Below the pieces are notes generated by a model that saw only the letters and a list, made by a program, of their open reading frames with translations, had not been told where the DNA came from and searched no databases. Positions 15,988 through 25,878 of a stretch of 64,000 bases of DNA are shown here, one piece after another. Each line of letters opens with the position of its first letter. The first letter of the stretch is position 1. The position numbers and the translations under genes were made by a program. Source of the DNA: Nonomuraea gerenzanensis (lineage in GTDB: Bacteria > Actinomycetota > Actinomycetes > Streptosporangiales > Streptosporangiaceae); contig NZ_CP084058.1 of the NCBI RefSeq assembly GCF_020215645.1, forward strand, positions 9,672,001-9,736,000. Direction: 5' to 3'.

Positions 15988-18024
15988 TCAGTGCAGCTCC
16001 AGCGCGACCTCCAGGCGGAGGTAGGCGTCGACCCAAGATTGCTCGACCGCCTCCTCGGAGCCGTGAGCCCGGGCCGCCGCGAACACCGTGACGGCCTGGG
16101 CGACGCGGCGCAGCCCGAGCACGGTCAACCGCTGGGAGGCGGCGGCCAGCCGTTCCCCGTAACCGGGCGGCAGGTGCGACAGACCGTGATGGGCACACTC
16201 GGCGAGCAGCCCCCGCGTGTCGGTCAAAGCCGCTGCCAGCGGCTCCGGCGGCTCCTCCACGGCGACCTCCAGCGTGCCGCCGCCCCCGGCGGGCCGCAGG
16301 TCGGGGACGATCACCCGATCACCGGCCGCCAGCCCGAGCGGCTCGACGACGAGCCCGCCCGCCTCCCGCCCGACCACACCGCTGACGAACCGCAGCTCGC
16401 CCTCCTCACCGGCGAGTGCCGCCGCCAGCGCGTCGAGCCGGCCGGGCGCGGCCGCGGTGTGGGTGGCCCTGACGACGGCGGTGCCGCCCGCCCGGTCCAC
16501 GATCACGGCGTCGAGCCGCTGGTCGCCGGGGGCGTACCAGACGGCCTCCACCTGGGCGACGGCGACGACCCGTACCAGCTCGGCCTCGACCCGCGGCCGG
16601 ACGGGCCGCAGCGGGAGCGCGTCGAGCTCGCGGCGCAGCGCCGCGTAGTCCGTGACCACCAGGGGCGCGGGCAGCTCGCCCCAGTCGCCCCGCGACGGGC
16701 TGACCGTCGTCCTGGAGATCCGCCCGGTGGCCAGCCGCACCGTACGGCTCGCGCTGCGCACGGCGGACTCCGTGACCACGCTCCCCGTGGCCAGCGCGGA
16801 CAGCGTGGCCGTGGCGATGCGCCGCCGCGCCAGCGTCGCCCCGTCGTCCTCGCCGTCCCACTGGCGGCGCAGGACCAGCACCATGGCGTTGTCGGCGTGC
16901 GCCAGGTAGACCTCGGTGATCCGCTGGTCGCCCACGCCGCGGACCCGGCAGCCGAGGCTGTCCAGCCGGGCCCTGCGCAGCGGGGTCTCGGCGGCCTCCG
17001 CCGTACCGAGCACGCTGCTGCGCAGGGTGGCGTCCGGCCGCGTCACCGCGCGGTGGCGGGCGTGCAGCTCGGCGACGTGGCTCGCGAGCAGTTCGGGGCG
17101 GTAGTGGGCGCTTCGGTCGCGGTAGGCGGTCAGTTGCTCGGCCAGGTCCGCGACGGCCAGCAGTGGCCAGCGCAGCCCCGCCTCGTCGAGGTGCCGCCGC
17201 ACGTCGGCGATGGTGGTGTCCAGGCCGGGGCCGAGGTTCGCCGCGCCCGCGCGCAGCACCGTGCCGGCCAGGCCCAGCGCCCGTTCCAGCCCCGACCCTG
17301 CGCCCGCCTCCGCCTCGCCGCCGACGTCCACCCGGACCTCCGGCACGCCGGGGTGCAGCTCGTCGGCCACCCTGAACGCCCAGACCGCCAGCGCGATGAC
17401 GTCGTCGCGGCTGCCGGCGACGCTGTCGGTGTGCACGAAGCCGAGATCGCCCGGCACCAGGAACCGCACGGTCGCGGTGGCCAGCTCGACCTGCGGCACC
17501 GGGTCGGCGGCGGTCGGGCGGCGGATCCTGGCGGTGTACCCGGCCCGCTCGGCCCGCCGCGCGGCGGCCACCAGCCGGGCGCCGATCCTGGCGGTGAGCT
17601 CGTCGTCGGTCACCTCCCCCGGCGACCAGGACGACAGCACCGGCCCGCGCCCCGGCACGCGCCCCGGCACGGGCCCCGGCGCCGTTCCGGCGCTGGACCC
17701 CGGAGCGGCACCGGCGCCGGGCGCGGGTTCCGGTGGGCAGTCCGGCGCGGCCTCCGGATCGGCCTCGGCGTGCAGGCGCTGGTAGGCGAGGATCACCGCG
17801 AGGACGTGCCGGCAGACCCCGGTGGCCCCGCAGGTGCACCGGGCCACGTACAGCCCGCCCGCAGGCACGCTGGTGGCGGGCCCGCCGGGAAAGTCGCCGT
17901 GCACGGTGCCGTCGTCATCGGTACGCAGCGCGGGCACGGCCTCCTTGCCCGCCCGCTTGACCAGCCCCCGGTTGGTGAGCGCGGCGAGGGAGTCGGTGCT
18001 GAGCCCGAGCAGGTCGCTCCTCAT
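15988..18024 (-). CDS. SWIM zinc-finger protein of the MoxR/VWA operon
   Basis: 678 residues, ATG 18024 overlapping the VWA stop as ATGA. Near the N-terminus Cys63-x-Cys65, Cys71-x-His73 (ARCTCGATGVCRH) form a SWIM zinc finger. A Pro/Gly/Ala-rich linker follows (about 90-120), then a long region of no known domain (about 125-678). The C-terminal part ends in alpha-helices (LGLRRVAQAVTVFAAARAHG). SWIM fingers bind DNA or protein. It is the last gene of a five-gene operon with DUF4132, MoxR ATPase, DUF5682 and VWA proteins, so it is probably a complex subunit or the nucleic-acid/target-binding arm. Function not established. Confidence 0.75.
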   Translation of the reverse strand: MRSDLLGLSTDSLAALTNRGLVKRAGKEAVPALRTDDDGTVHGDFPGGPATSVPAGGLYVARCTCGATGVCRHVLAVILAYQRLHAEADPEAAPDCPPEPAPGAGAAPGSSAGTAPGPVPGRVPGRGPVLSSWSPGEVTDDELTARIGARLVAAARRAERAGYTARIRRPTAADPVPQVELATATVRFLVPGDLGFVHTDSVAGSRDDVIALAVWAFRVADELHPGVPEVRVDVGGEAEAGAGSGLERALGLAGTVLRAGAANLGPGLDTTIADVRRHLDEAGLRWPLLAVADLAEQLTAYRDRSAHYRPELLASHVAELHARHRAVTRPDATLRSSVLGTAEAAETPLRRARLDSLGCRVRGVGDQRITEVYLAHADNAMVLVLRRQWDGEDDGATLARRRIATATLSALATGSVVTESAVRSASRTVRLATGRISRTTVSPSRGDWGELPAPLVVTDYAALRRELDALPLRPVRPRVEAELVRVVAVAQVEAVWYAPGDQRLDAVIVDRAGGTAVVRATHTAAAPGRLDALAAALAGEEGELRFVSGVVGREAGGLVVEPLGLAAGDRVIVPDLRPAGGGGTLEVAVEEPPEPLAAALTDTRGLLAECAHHGLSHLPPGYGERLAAASQRLTVLGLRRVAQAVTVFAAARAHGSEEAVEQSWVDAYLRLEVALELH

Positions 18025-19139
18025 CGGCCCACGTGCTCCGCCACGAAGGCCGCCAGCTCGCCGGGCGTCATCGCGCCCACGTACGCCCCGGCGTCGGCCA
18101 GCCGCTGCGCCAGCTCCCGGTCGAAGGCGGGGTTGGCCTGCTCGTCGAGGGCCGCCAGGCCGAGCACCTTGCTGCCCTGCCCCACCAGGTCGCGCACGAC
18201 GCGCACCAGCCGGGCCGGGTCGCCGCCCTCGTAGAAGTCGGAGATCAGCACGACGATCGCCCGCCGCGGCTGCTCCACCAGGCCCGCGCCGTACGCCGCC
18301 GCGCGGGCGATGTCGGTGCCGCCGCCGAGCTGGACCTTCATCAGCAACTCCACAGGATCGTCGACGTCCGCCGTCAGGTCCACCACCTCGGTGTCGAAGG
18401 CGACCAGGTGGGTGCGCACCCCGGGCAGCCCCCACAGGCAGGCCGCGGTGACCGCCGAGTGGATCACCGAGTCGACCATCGAGCCCGACTGGTCGACGAG
18501 CAGGATCACCTGCCACTGCTCCAGGTGGCGGCGGGTGCGGGAGAAGAAGTACGGGGTCTCGATCACCACCTTGCCCGTCTCGGGCTGGTAGCGGCCGAGG
18601 TTGGCGCGCAGGGTCCTGACCATGTCGAAGTTGCGGGCCAGCCGCAGGCGGCCGGGCCGGCGCACCTTGGTGCCGGTGAACGCGGTGCGCACCTCCGTGG
18701 CCAGCTTGTCCATCAGCTCGCGGACGACCTGCTCCACGATCCGCCTGGCCAGCCGCAGCACCTGCGGGTTCATCAGGTGCTTGGTCCGCAGCACGGCCTT
18801 GAGCAGGGCGGGGTTGGGCTCGATGCGCGCCAGCACGGCCGGGTCGGTCACCACGTCGTGGATCTCGTAGCGCTCGACCGCGTCGCGTTGCAGCCGTTCG
18901 ACGGTCTCCTTGGGGAAGAGCCGGGTGATGTCGTCCAGCCAGTCGAAGGTGGTCAGCGTCGACGGGCCCGAGCCGCCCTGGCGGACGCCGCGCCGGCGCA
19001 GGTCCTCCTCGCGGCCGTAGAGCCAGTCGATGGCCGCGTCGCGGGCGGCGGCCCGGCCGCCGAGCGGCGCGCCGCCGAGGCAGGCGCCGCCCGGCTCGCC
19101 GAGCAGCAGGCGCCACCGTTCGAGGGTGGGGTCGGTCAC
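18021..19139 (-). CDS. VWA (von Willebrand factor A, CoxE-like) domain protein
   Basis: 372 residues from GTG 19139; the start overlaps the upstream stop as GTGA and its own stop overlaps the SWIM start as ATGA. Residues about 1-205 are an alpha-helical CoxE-like region. Residues about 208-372 are the VWA domain with a complete MIDAS: DQSGS (Asp216, Ser218, Ser220), Thr275 in GGGTD and Asp301 in ISDFYEGG. There is no signal or membrane segment. MoxR-type AAA+ ATPases work with VWA partners to remodel target proteins, and the ATPase gene is two genes upstream. Intact metal-binding residues argue for a working adaptor. Confidence 0.88.
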   Translation of the reverse strand: MTDPTLERWRLLLGEPGGACLGGAPLGGRAAARDAAIDWLYGREEDLRRRGVRQGGSGPSTLTTFDWLDDITRLFPKETVERLQRDAVERYEIHDVVTDPAVLARIEPNPALLKAVLRTKHLMNPQVLRLARRIVEQVVRELMDKLATEVRTAFTGTKVRRPGRLRLARNFDMVRTLRANLGRYQPETGKVVIETPYFFSRTRRHLEQWQVILLVDQSGSMVDSVIHSAVTAACLWGLPGVRTHLVAFDTEVVDLTADVDDPVELLMKVQLGGGTDIARAAAYGAGLVEQPRRAIVVLISDFYEGGDPARLVRVVRDLVGQGSKVLGLAALDEQANPAFDRELAQRLADAGAYVGAMTPGELAAFVAEHVGR

Positions 19140-21376
19140 GTGATCAGTCCCTCCCGGCGCAGTGCCGTCTCGGCCCGCTCGTCCAGTGCCATGCCGGCGG
19201 CCACCAGCTCGGGTGCCGCCTCCAGCCGCATCAGGTCCCATCCGGACGCCGCTCCGGCGCGCCGCTCGACCAGGCGGGTGGCGATGAGGTGCCGCTCGCG
19301 CGGCGGGAAGAAGCCGAACGCCTGGCGCAGCGCGGGCAGGGCCACCAGGAAGTCGTCGTCGGTCAGCGCCCCGACCAGCTCGTCGAGCAGCTCCAGCATG
19401 CCGGGGGTGTGCAGCACCTCCTCACGGGCGAGCGCGAACAGCCCCGCCAGCCAGTCCCCTGCCGTAGCGGGAACGAACGCACCACGCACCCCCCTGCTGG
19501 GATCCCCGGGTGGCGCGCCGCGCAGTGACCAGCCCAGCCCGAGCGACGCTCCGCGCAGGTCCGGCGGCGCCTCCTGGCAGGCGGCGAGCCGGTCCGCGAC
19601 GCCCAGCGCCAGAGGCGTGTCCAGCCCCAGCGACGGGCCCGCGTGCCTGAGCGCATCACGGACGGCGACCATGGCGCCGATGCGCGGCAGATCAGCCGGC
19701 GCCGGGCCGCCGCGCACCCCTTCGACCAGCCACAGCACCCGCTCGGTGACCGCCCGCACGACCGTCCCCAGGGTGGTGCTCCCACTGGTGCGGAAGAGGT
19801 CGTCGTGCCGCCACATCGCCAGGGCGACGGTGAGGGTGCGCCCCAGAGCTCCCAGGTCGGCCGCCGCGCCGACGGCCCGCGCCACGTCGTCCAGGACGCG
19901 CCCGGCCAGCTCGCCGATGCCGCACAGCGCCGCGTCGAACAGCACCTCGGCCAGCTCGTCCAGCCCGGCCCCCGTGAGGCGTTCCGCGAGCGCGGCGGCG
20001 GCTGCCTCCTGCGGATCCACCCCGTACGCGCCCGCCTCGATCAGGGCGGGCAGCCGGTCCTCCGACTCGGTCAGCACCCACCGTTCGACCAGCTCGGCAG
20101 GCCCGCCGGGGCGGGGCCCCGAGGTGCGTGCCACACCCGGGATGCCCAGCACCCGCAGCCGGTGCAGCAGCATGCTGCGCTCGCGCCCGGTCTCCTCGGC
20201 GAGGTCGAGCCGTTCCTCGCCGGGCTCCCCCAGCACCGCGAGCACCGCGTGGACCAGCGGCGGCAGCGGTGTCGAGCGGTGCAGGCGGCCCACCCGGTCG
20301 CCGCTGAGCGCCGCGATCATCTCGACGATCACCGGATGGCTGCCCGGCTGCAGCGGCCCGCGCGACGCCCAGGGCAGCGGCGTCTCGATCGCCTCGCTGA
20401 CCAGCGCGCTCGCCAGGCCGTCCAGCACGTCCACGCGGGCGGGATGCGGATGGCCGCGCATCAGCGCGATCCCGTCCGCGGTCGCCCTGGCGGCGATCAG
20501 GTCCGCCGTGGACACCGGCTGGCGGCGGGCGCGCAGCCGGGCCGTCACCGCCTCGGTGAGCCCGCGCGCGGCCTCGGCCGGGCCGGACTCCCACAGGTGC
20601 TGGTAGTAGCCCGGCGACGGCATGCCCGACTGGTAGCCGTCGAAGGCGTCCAGCCGCCGGAAGGAGTACGGCACCAGGTAACTGCCGACGGCGGCGCCCT
20701 CGGGCGGCCGCGGCACCTCCGGCCAGCTCTCGTCGCCCCGCCCGGCCAGCCGGATCAGCGCGGGCCGGTGGAAGCCGCCCGTGACGACGACCACCGGCCG
20801 CTCGCCCGCGTCGGCCGCCGCCGCCCTGATCCAGTGCGCCATGTACGCCTCGCGCGCCGCGTCGTCCGGCCCCGCCTGCGTGTCGCCGCGCACCAGGTCG
20901 AAGTAGGTGGCCAGCCGTTCGGCCAGCCCGGCGGCCGGCTCGATCTCGAAGAGGTGGTCCCACAGCGCGTCCGCGTTGTCCACCGAGAAGGCCCGGCACA
21001 GCCGCCCGACCACCTCGCCGTAGCGGGCCTCGGCGTCGGCGTACCGGTTGCGGACGTCGGCCAGCGCGGGATGCCAGGCGGGCAGGTCGATGAAGCGCAG
21101 CTCGGCACCGGTGTCCCGGCCCGTGGTGAGTGCCGTCCACTCTGGCGAGTAGTCGCACAGGGGCGTCCACGAGCCGTGACGTCGTTCCTCGTCCCGGTAG
21201 CCGGTGTAGACGGCGATGGGCAGCTCGTGGCCCAGCAGCAGCTCGTCCATCCGGTGGTTCATGTCGGAGGGGCCCTCGACCAGCACGTACGCGGGCCGCA
21301 GGGAGGCGATGGTGTCGGCGACCAGCCGGGCGCAGGCCGGGCTGTGGTGCCGCACGCCGATGAACGTGACCGCCAT
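19136..21376 (-). CDS. DUF5682 family protein
   Basis: 746 residues from ATG 21376, 2 nt after the MoxR ATPase stop. The N-terminal 300 residues contain VTFIGVRHHSPACA, YVLVEGPSD and VVVVTGGFHRPAL. This order (His-bearing strand, ExGP, GxxH) resembles the TraB/TIKI/EreA metallo-hydrolase-like fold; that fold link is my inference. The remaining 440 residues are alpha-helical and rich in Ala/Leu/Arg, with no recognised domain. It stands between the ATPase and the VWA gene, with both junctions within 4 nt, so a stoichiometric complex is likely. Biochemical role unknown. Confidence 0.75.
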   Translation of the reverse strand: MAVTFIGVRHHSPACARLVADTIASLRPAYVLVEGPSDMNHRMDELLLGHELPIAVYTGYRDEERRHGSWTPLCDYSPEWTALTTGRDTGAELRFIDLPAWHPALADVRNRYADAEARYGEVVGRLCRAFSVDNADALWDHLFEIEPAAGLAERLATYFDLVRGDTQAGPDDAAREAYMAHWIRAAAADAGERPVVVVTGGFHRPALIRLAGRGDESWPEVPRPPEGAAVGSYLVPYSFRRLDAFDGYQSGMPSPGYYQHLWESGPAEAARGLTEAVTARLRARRQPVSTADLIAARATADGIALMRGHPHPARVDVLDGLASALVSEAIETPLPWASRGPLQPGSHPVIVEMIAALSGDRVGRLHRSTPLPPLVHAVLAVLGEPGEERLDLAEETGRERSMLLHRLRVLGIPGVARTSGPRPGGPAELVERWVLTESEDRLPALIEAGAYGVDPQEAAAAALAERLTGAGLDELAEVLFDAALCGIGELAGRVLDDVARAVGAAADLGALGRTLTVALAMWRHDDLFRTSGSTTLGTVVRAVTERVLWLVEGVRGGPAPADLPRIGAMVAVRDALRHAGPSLGLDTPLALGVADRLAACQEAPPDLRGASLGLGWSLRGAPPGDPSRGVRGAFVPATAGDWLAGLFALAREEVLHTPGMLELLDELVGALTDDDFLVALPALRQAFGFFPPRERHLIATRLVERRAGAASGWDLMRLEAAPELVAAGMALDERAETALRREGLIT

Positions 21377-21378
21377 CG

Positions 21379-22458
21379 TCAGCCCGGCAGCAGGTGACGG
21401 GCCTCGTACAGGGCCTGCCACTGGTCGCCGTGCCGCCGCCGCTGCTCCAGGTACCTGCGCAGCTTGGCCAGGTCCTCCTGGTTGTCCTTGGCGGCCGTAC
21501 CTGCGAGGCAGGAGACCAGGTCGGCGGCCGTGCCGGGCTCGCCGCGCAGGAACCAGCCGCGCAGCCCGACCGCGTGCGCGACGGAGACGGCCTCGGCGGT
21601 GCTCATCACCCCCGACAGCCGGTCGGTGGCGTCGCCGCGCGCCGTCTGCCCTTCGCGCAGCTCGCGGAACGCGGTGACCAGCACCTCCAGCACGTCGCGC
21701 CGGGGCGGCGCGGCGACGCCCGAGCGCTTGAGCAGCGCGGTGGCCTCCGCCTCGACCAGCAGCAGCTCGGTCTCGAAGTCGGCGATCGGGAAGACGGTCT
21801 CGAAGTTGAAGCGGCGCTTGAGCGCGGCGCTCATCTCGTTGACGCCGCGGTCGCGGGTGTTGGCGGTGGCGATGACGGTGAACCCCTCCTCGGCGAACAC
21901 CATCGACTCGGGGCCGCTCAGCTCCGGCACGGCCAGCACCCGGTCCGACAGCGGCGACAGCAGGCAGTCCTGCACCTCCAGCGGGCACCGGGTGATCTCC
22001 TCGAAGCGCACCACCTTGCCCTCCGCCATGCCGCGCAGCAGCGGCGCGGCGACCAGCGAGCGGGTGGACGGGCCCTCGGCGACCAGCAGCGCGTAGTTCC
22101 ACGAGTACTTGATCTGGTCCTCGGTGGTGGCCGCCCCGCCCTGGATGGTGAGCGTCGAGGTGCCGCTGACCGCCGCCGCGAGCAGCTCCGACAGCAGCGA
22201 CTTGGCCGTGCCCGGCTCGCCCACCAGCATCAGCCCGCGGTTGGTCGCGAGCGACACCAGGGACCGGTCGATCAGCGACGGATCGCCGACGAACTTGCGG
22301 CTGATGCCGAGCCGCTCGTCCCCCAGCACGAAGCGGCGGGCGGCCCGCAGGCTCAGCGCCCAGCCGGGCGGGCGGGCGTCGGTGTCGTCCGCCCGCAGCC
22401 GGGCCAGCTCATCGGCGTAGCGGACCTCGGCAGGGGGCCGCTGCACGTGCTCGCTCAT
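21379..22458 (-). CDS. MoxR-family AAA+ ATPase
   Basis: 359 residues from ATG 22458, overlapping the DUF4132 stop as ATGA. Walker A is GEPGTAKS (residues 80-87), Walker B is VVRFEEI, and sensor 1 is VIATANTRDRGVNEM. The Arg-finger region is SAALKRRFNFE. These are MoxR/RavA-type features with the helix-2 insert. It would hydrolyse ATP as a hexameric remodeller acting with the VWA protein encoded two genes on. Usual length for the family is 320-380. It is cytoplasmic with no membrane segment. Confidence 0.88.
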   Translation of the reverse strand: MSEHVQRPPAEVRYADELARLRADDTDARPPGWALSLRAARRFVLGDERLGISRKFVGDPSLIDRSLVSLATNRGLMLVGEPGTAKSLLSELLAAAVSGTSTLTIQGGAATTEDQIKYSWNYALLVAEGPSTRSLVAAPLLRGMAEGKVVRFEEITRCPLEVQDCLLSPLSDRVLAVPELSGPESMVFAEEGFTVIATANTRDRGVNEMSAALKRRFNFETVFPIADFETELLLVEAEATALLKRSGVAAPPRRDVLEVLVTAFRELREGQTARGDATDRLSGVMSTAEAVSVAHAVGLRGWFLRGEPGTAADLVSCLAGTAAKDNQEDLAKLRRYLEQRRRHGDQWQALYEARHLLPG

Positions 22459-25400
22459 CGGGTGATCTCCCGCAGGTCCCGGAGGATCTCGGACGCGGTG
22501 ACGGGGTCGAGGTCGGCGACGGAGACCCCGACCAGGCTCTGCTCGTCGGCGAAGTCGAGGGAGCCGATCGAGATGCCGGGATCGAGGCCGACGGTGACGG
22601 CCCTGCCGCCGGGCACGTCCCGCTCGATCCAGCCCTGCCAGCCGGCGTCCTGCGGGTCGCCGCGCCGCCAGCCGCGCCGTTCGAGGCCGATCACCGCGCG
22701 GGTGGGGACCTTGGCGGCCTCTATCTCGGCGATCAGCGCCGCGTCCGGCTCGTACGTCTCCCTGCCGAGCTGCGGGAACGGCTGAAGGATCTCGTAATCG
22801 GCGAACACCTCGGCCCAGGCGGCCGGCCCCTCCCCCAGCTCCAGCGGGTGCACCACCCCGACGAGGGCGTCGCTGGGCAGCACCAGCGGATCGTCCTCGA
22901 CGTCGGCGAAGCTGCGGTCCTCGGCCACGCGCAGGGTGCCCGTGAGCTGCCCCGAGGAGTCGTAGACCCCCCACACCAGCCGCCGGACGATGTGCCAGAG
23001 CAGCGGATGCCCGACGAGCAGCCGCCCGAACTCCTCGGCGCTCCACCGGCGCCGGGTCACCATGGCCTGCTCCAGGCGGCGGATGTTGTCGGACGCCACG
23101 GCGCGCACGTCCTTCTTCAGCCCGGCGAAGCGCTGGTAGGCGGCGGGCGCCAGCTCGGGGTCGTCGTGCACGCCCGGCTTGGGCAGGTTCTTCAGCCGCT
23201 TGCCGGCGGCGTCGGCGACGTACGGCTTGAGCTGCTCGTCGAAGCCGACGACGAACTGCCTGCGGCCGTAGTCGAGGCTCAGGCTGCCGTCGGCGGACAG
23301 CCCGAAGTCCGGCACCAGCCGGTCGGCCAGCTCCTGCGGCGTCAGGGCCAGCTCCGCGGCCACCTCGGCCATCTTCTGTTTGGCCCGGCTCTTCAGCCCG
23401 CCGAACTTCACCTTCTCGGCGATGCCGTGCAGGTGCATCAGCGCGACCTCGGAGCCGATGCCCGCCAGCAGGTCCAGCCCGGCGACCGCGCGGGCGTGCC
23501 CGCCCTCGCCGGGCCAGACCCTGATCAGCGGGGTCAGCCTGCGGACGGTCTCGTCGTCGCCGAGCAGCCCCAGCGCGTCCATCACCCAGCTCTCCTTCGC
23601 CGGGTATCCGGCCGCCTGCCAGCGCAGGAACAGCGCCCAGGCGAACTCCGCCAGGCTGCGCCCGTCGCAGACCTCCTTGACCAGGGCGAGACCGGCGTAG
23701 ACGTGGCCGCGCTTGGAGATCGCCAGCATCGTCAGCACGTGCCGGACCGCCTCGGGCGGCAGCGCGCCCGCGTCGCCGCGCAGGTTGATCGGCGTCAGGA
23801 TCGCCACGTCCGCCCACTCGGGCAGCACCGGCATCCTGGCGGGCAGCGCGTCGAGCGGGTCGGCCGCGAGCAGGCCGGCGACGGCGGCCTCGGCCTCGGG
23901 GCCGTACCCGGCGGCGGCCCGCATCACCGCGTCGTGGGCGCCGCCCGCGGTCAGCGCGGTCAGGGCCTGCTCGGCCTGCCGCCTGGCCGCGCCGGGCTTG
24001 CCGAGGGCCGCCGGGATCAGCGCCCTGGCGGCCGGCTCGGGGTGACGGGCCAGCCACGCCAGCGCGGTGGCGCGTACCGACTTCAGCCGGGACAGCCAGT
24101 CGGCCATCAGCACCGCGATCTCCGGTGAGGTGAACGGGAGCAGCACCGCGGCGGCCGAGGCGGGGCCGCGCCGGGCGAGGTCCAGCACCAGGGGCAGCGC
24201 CGCCAGCTCGAACCTGGCGGCCACGCGGGGCAGCCAGTCGGCGGTCCCCCACGTGTCGGTGGGGCGCCACTTGCCGAGCAGCGGCGTGGCGAGCTGCTCG
24301 GGCCCGGAGACGAACAGGGCGATCTCGTTGTACCAGTAGCGGTGGTGGCCGGCGTCACCGGCGATCTGGCGGGCGAGCTGATCCCAGGTCTGGTTGTAGA
24401 TCTCTCCCCAGTGATCGCTCCTGCCCCGCCAGTTGTCCCGCTCGCCGGGCGCCCACGCCACGGCGGGCTCGTCGGCGCACGTCAGGCCGCTCACCACGAC
24501 CGGCTTGCGGGCCTTGCGGGCACGGGTCCACGGCGGGCTGACGAGCACCTCGGGCAGCGCCTCGGGCGGCGCGGTGACGAGGGGCGCGGCGTTGGCGATC
24601 GTGTCGACGCGCGCGGCGGCGGCGCCGTCCACGCTCGCGAGCACCTCCGGCACCAGCTCGGGGTGGGTCAGCACGTGGGCGCGCAGCAGCAGGTCCACGG
24701 CCTTGCCGCTGGAGGCGGCCAGCAGCCGCATCGCGCGACGCGGGAAGCGGGCCGCCGCGCCGATGAAGGCCGGCTGGGTGTACTTCTTGTCGATCCGGTC
24801 GAGGAGCACCCGCATCGCCGCGTCGGTCGGCAGCTCGGCCAGCATCCCCAGCAGCCGCCGCTCGTTGTCCGCGCTGTAGGCGTCGTCGAGCCAGCCGGCC
24901 AGCACCGGCACGGCCTCGGCGCCCATGCCGTCCACGAGCGTGGCGGGCAGGGTCAGCGTGTGCAGCACCGAGTAGCCGGGCACGTGGCCGGCGATCAGCG
25001 CGGCCTGCTCCGGCGTGCTGATGGCGGCCACCAGGTGGACGGCGAGATGGTGGTTGACGCCGCTCACCTCGGCGCAGTCGGCCGTGACCCAGCCGGGCTC
25101 GGTCGGCGCCAGGAAGGAGGCGGCCACCCGCTGGTGGATCCCGCCCTCCCTGCACCGCGCGAGTGCCGCGACGACCTCGGCGTACTCCTCGTCCGGCGCG
25201 GCCACGAGTGCGGCGCGGACCCGGGCGCCGAGGTTCGCCCGGTAGCCGCCGTACCAGTAGCGCGGGTACTCGTGGGCGGCCATCCGCTGGACCCGCCAGA
25301 GGTCCTCGTCGATCACGAGGTCCAGCGAGGCGAGCTCGGCCACGGCCAGCGCCGCGAACACCGGGCCGCGCTCGGCCAGCCACGCCTCCGGGAACAGCGG

Positions 25401-25736
25401 CGCCAGCTCCGTGTCGTGCCCCGGCAGGGACGCGACCACCACCGCGGCGCCCAGCGGCGTGGCGGTGGGCTCGCCCGCCAGGTACGCGGCGCCCGCGGCG
25501 GCCAGCTCGGCGTCGCGGCACTTCGCCAGCGAGTCGAGGAGCACCTTGCCGCGCTCGGCCAGCTTGGCGGCCAGCTTCGCCGGCGCGTCCGCGTCGGGCG
25601 CCTTCGCCGCGACCTTCGCCCCGCCCCGCCGCGGGTGCAGCGCGCGCAGCCAGGCGGCGGGCATCACCAGCCGGTCCTCGTCCTGCGCGTGGTGCTCGGT
25701 TGACGGGCCGCCTAAGGCCGTTCGATCCGTGCTCAT
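22455..25736 (-). CDS. DUF4132 domain protein, first gene of the MoxR/VWA operon
   Basis: 1093 residues; ATG 25736 with GGAGG about 9 nt upstream. The first 850 residues are Ala/Leu-rich helical repeats resembling HEAT/ARM-type solenoids (for example LAELPTDAAMRVLLDRI, FPRRAMRLLAASSGKAVD). The C-terminal 250 residues carry the DUF4132 region, with FGRLLVGHPLLWHIVRRLVWGVYD, LRVAEDRSFADVED and IGLERRGWRRGDPQDAGWQGW. DUF4132 is often found with WGR-like regions, but its activity is unknown. It heads the operon, so it may be the large scaffold or sensor of the complex. Its promoter should lie in 25737-25878. Confidence 0.8.
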   Translation of the reverse strand: MSTDRTALGGPSTEHHAQDEDRLVMPAAWLRALHPRRGGAKVAAKAPDADAPAKLAAKLAERGKVLLDSLAKCRDAELAAAGAAYLAGEPTATPLGAAVVVASLPGHDTELAPLFPEAWLAERGPVFAALAVAELASLDLVIDEDLWRVQRMAAHEYPRYWYGGYRANLGARVRAALVAAPDEEYAEVVAALARCREGGIHQRVAASFLAPTEPGWVTADCAEVSGVNHHLAVHLVAAISTPEQAALIAGHVPGYSVLHTLTLPATLVDGMGAEAVPVLAGWLDDAYSADNERRLLGMLAELPTDAAMRVLLDRIDKKYTQPAFIGAAARFPRRAMRLLAASSGKAVDLLLRAHVLTHPELVPEVLASVDGAAAARVDTIANAAPLVTAPPEALPEVLVSPPWTRARKARKPVVVSGLTCADEPAVAWAPGERDNWRGRSDHWGEIYNQTWDQLARQIAGDAGHHRYWYNEIALFVSGPEQLATPLLGKWRPTDTWGTADWLPRVAARFELAALPLVLDLARRGPASAAAVLLPFTSPEIAVLMADWLSRLKSVRATALAWLARHPEPAARALIPAALGKPGAARRQAEQALTALTAGGAHDAVMRAAAGYGPEAEAAVAGLLAADPLDALPARMPVLPEWADVAILTPINLRGDAGALPPEAVRHVLTMLAISKRGHVYAGLALVKEVCDGRSLAEFAWALFLRWQAAGYPAKESWVMDALGLLGDDETVRRLTPLIRVWPGEGGHARAVAGLDLLAGIGSEVALMHLHGIAEKVKFGGLKSRAKQKMAEVAAELALTPQELADRLVPDFGLSADGSLSLDYGRRQFVVGFDEQLKPYVADAAGKRLKNLPKPGVHDDPELAPAAYQRFAGLKKDVRAVASDNIRRLEQAMVTRRRWSAEEFGRLLVGHPLLWHIVRRLVWGVYDSSGQLTGTLRVAEDRSFADVEDDPLVLPSDALVGVVHPLELGEGPAAWAEVFADYEILQPFPQLGRETYEPDAALIAEIEAAKVPTRAVIGLERRGWRRGDPQDAGWQGWIERDVPGGRAVTVGLDPGISIGSLDFADEQSLVGVSVADLDPVTASEILRDLREITR

Positions 25737-25878
25737 GCCGGAACGCCTCCATCATCTCGTGATCGACAGCGGCGAGTATGGCGGGCCCGACCGACAAAGC
25801 GCGCACCGGATCCAGCCGGATGGTGAAGACCGCGCGGCTGCCGCGCTGAGCACCCGGCCGCCGTGGGACGGAGGCCGT

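Noticed and set aside
15937..18234. Long plus-strand open frames opposite the SWIM, VWA, MoxR and DUF4132 genes
   Set aside because: High GC removes stops in shadow frames; the products are low-complexity and lack motifs, while the minus-strand genes have family motifs and coupled starts.
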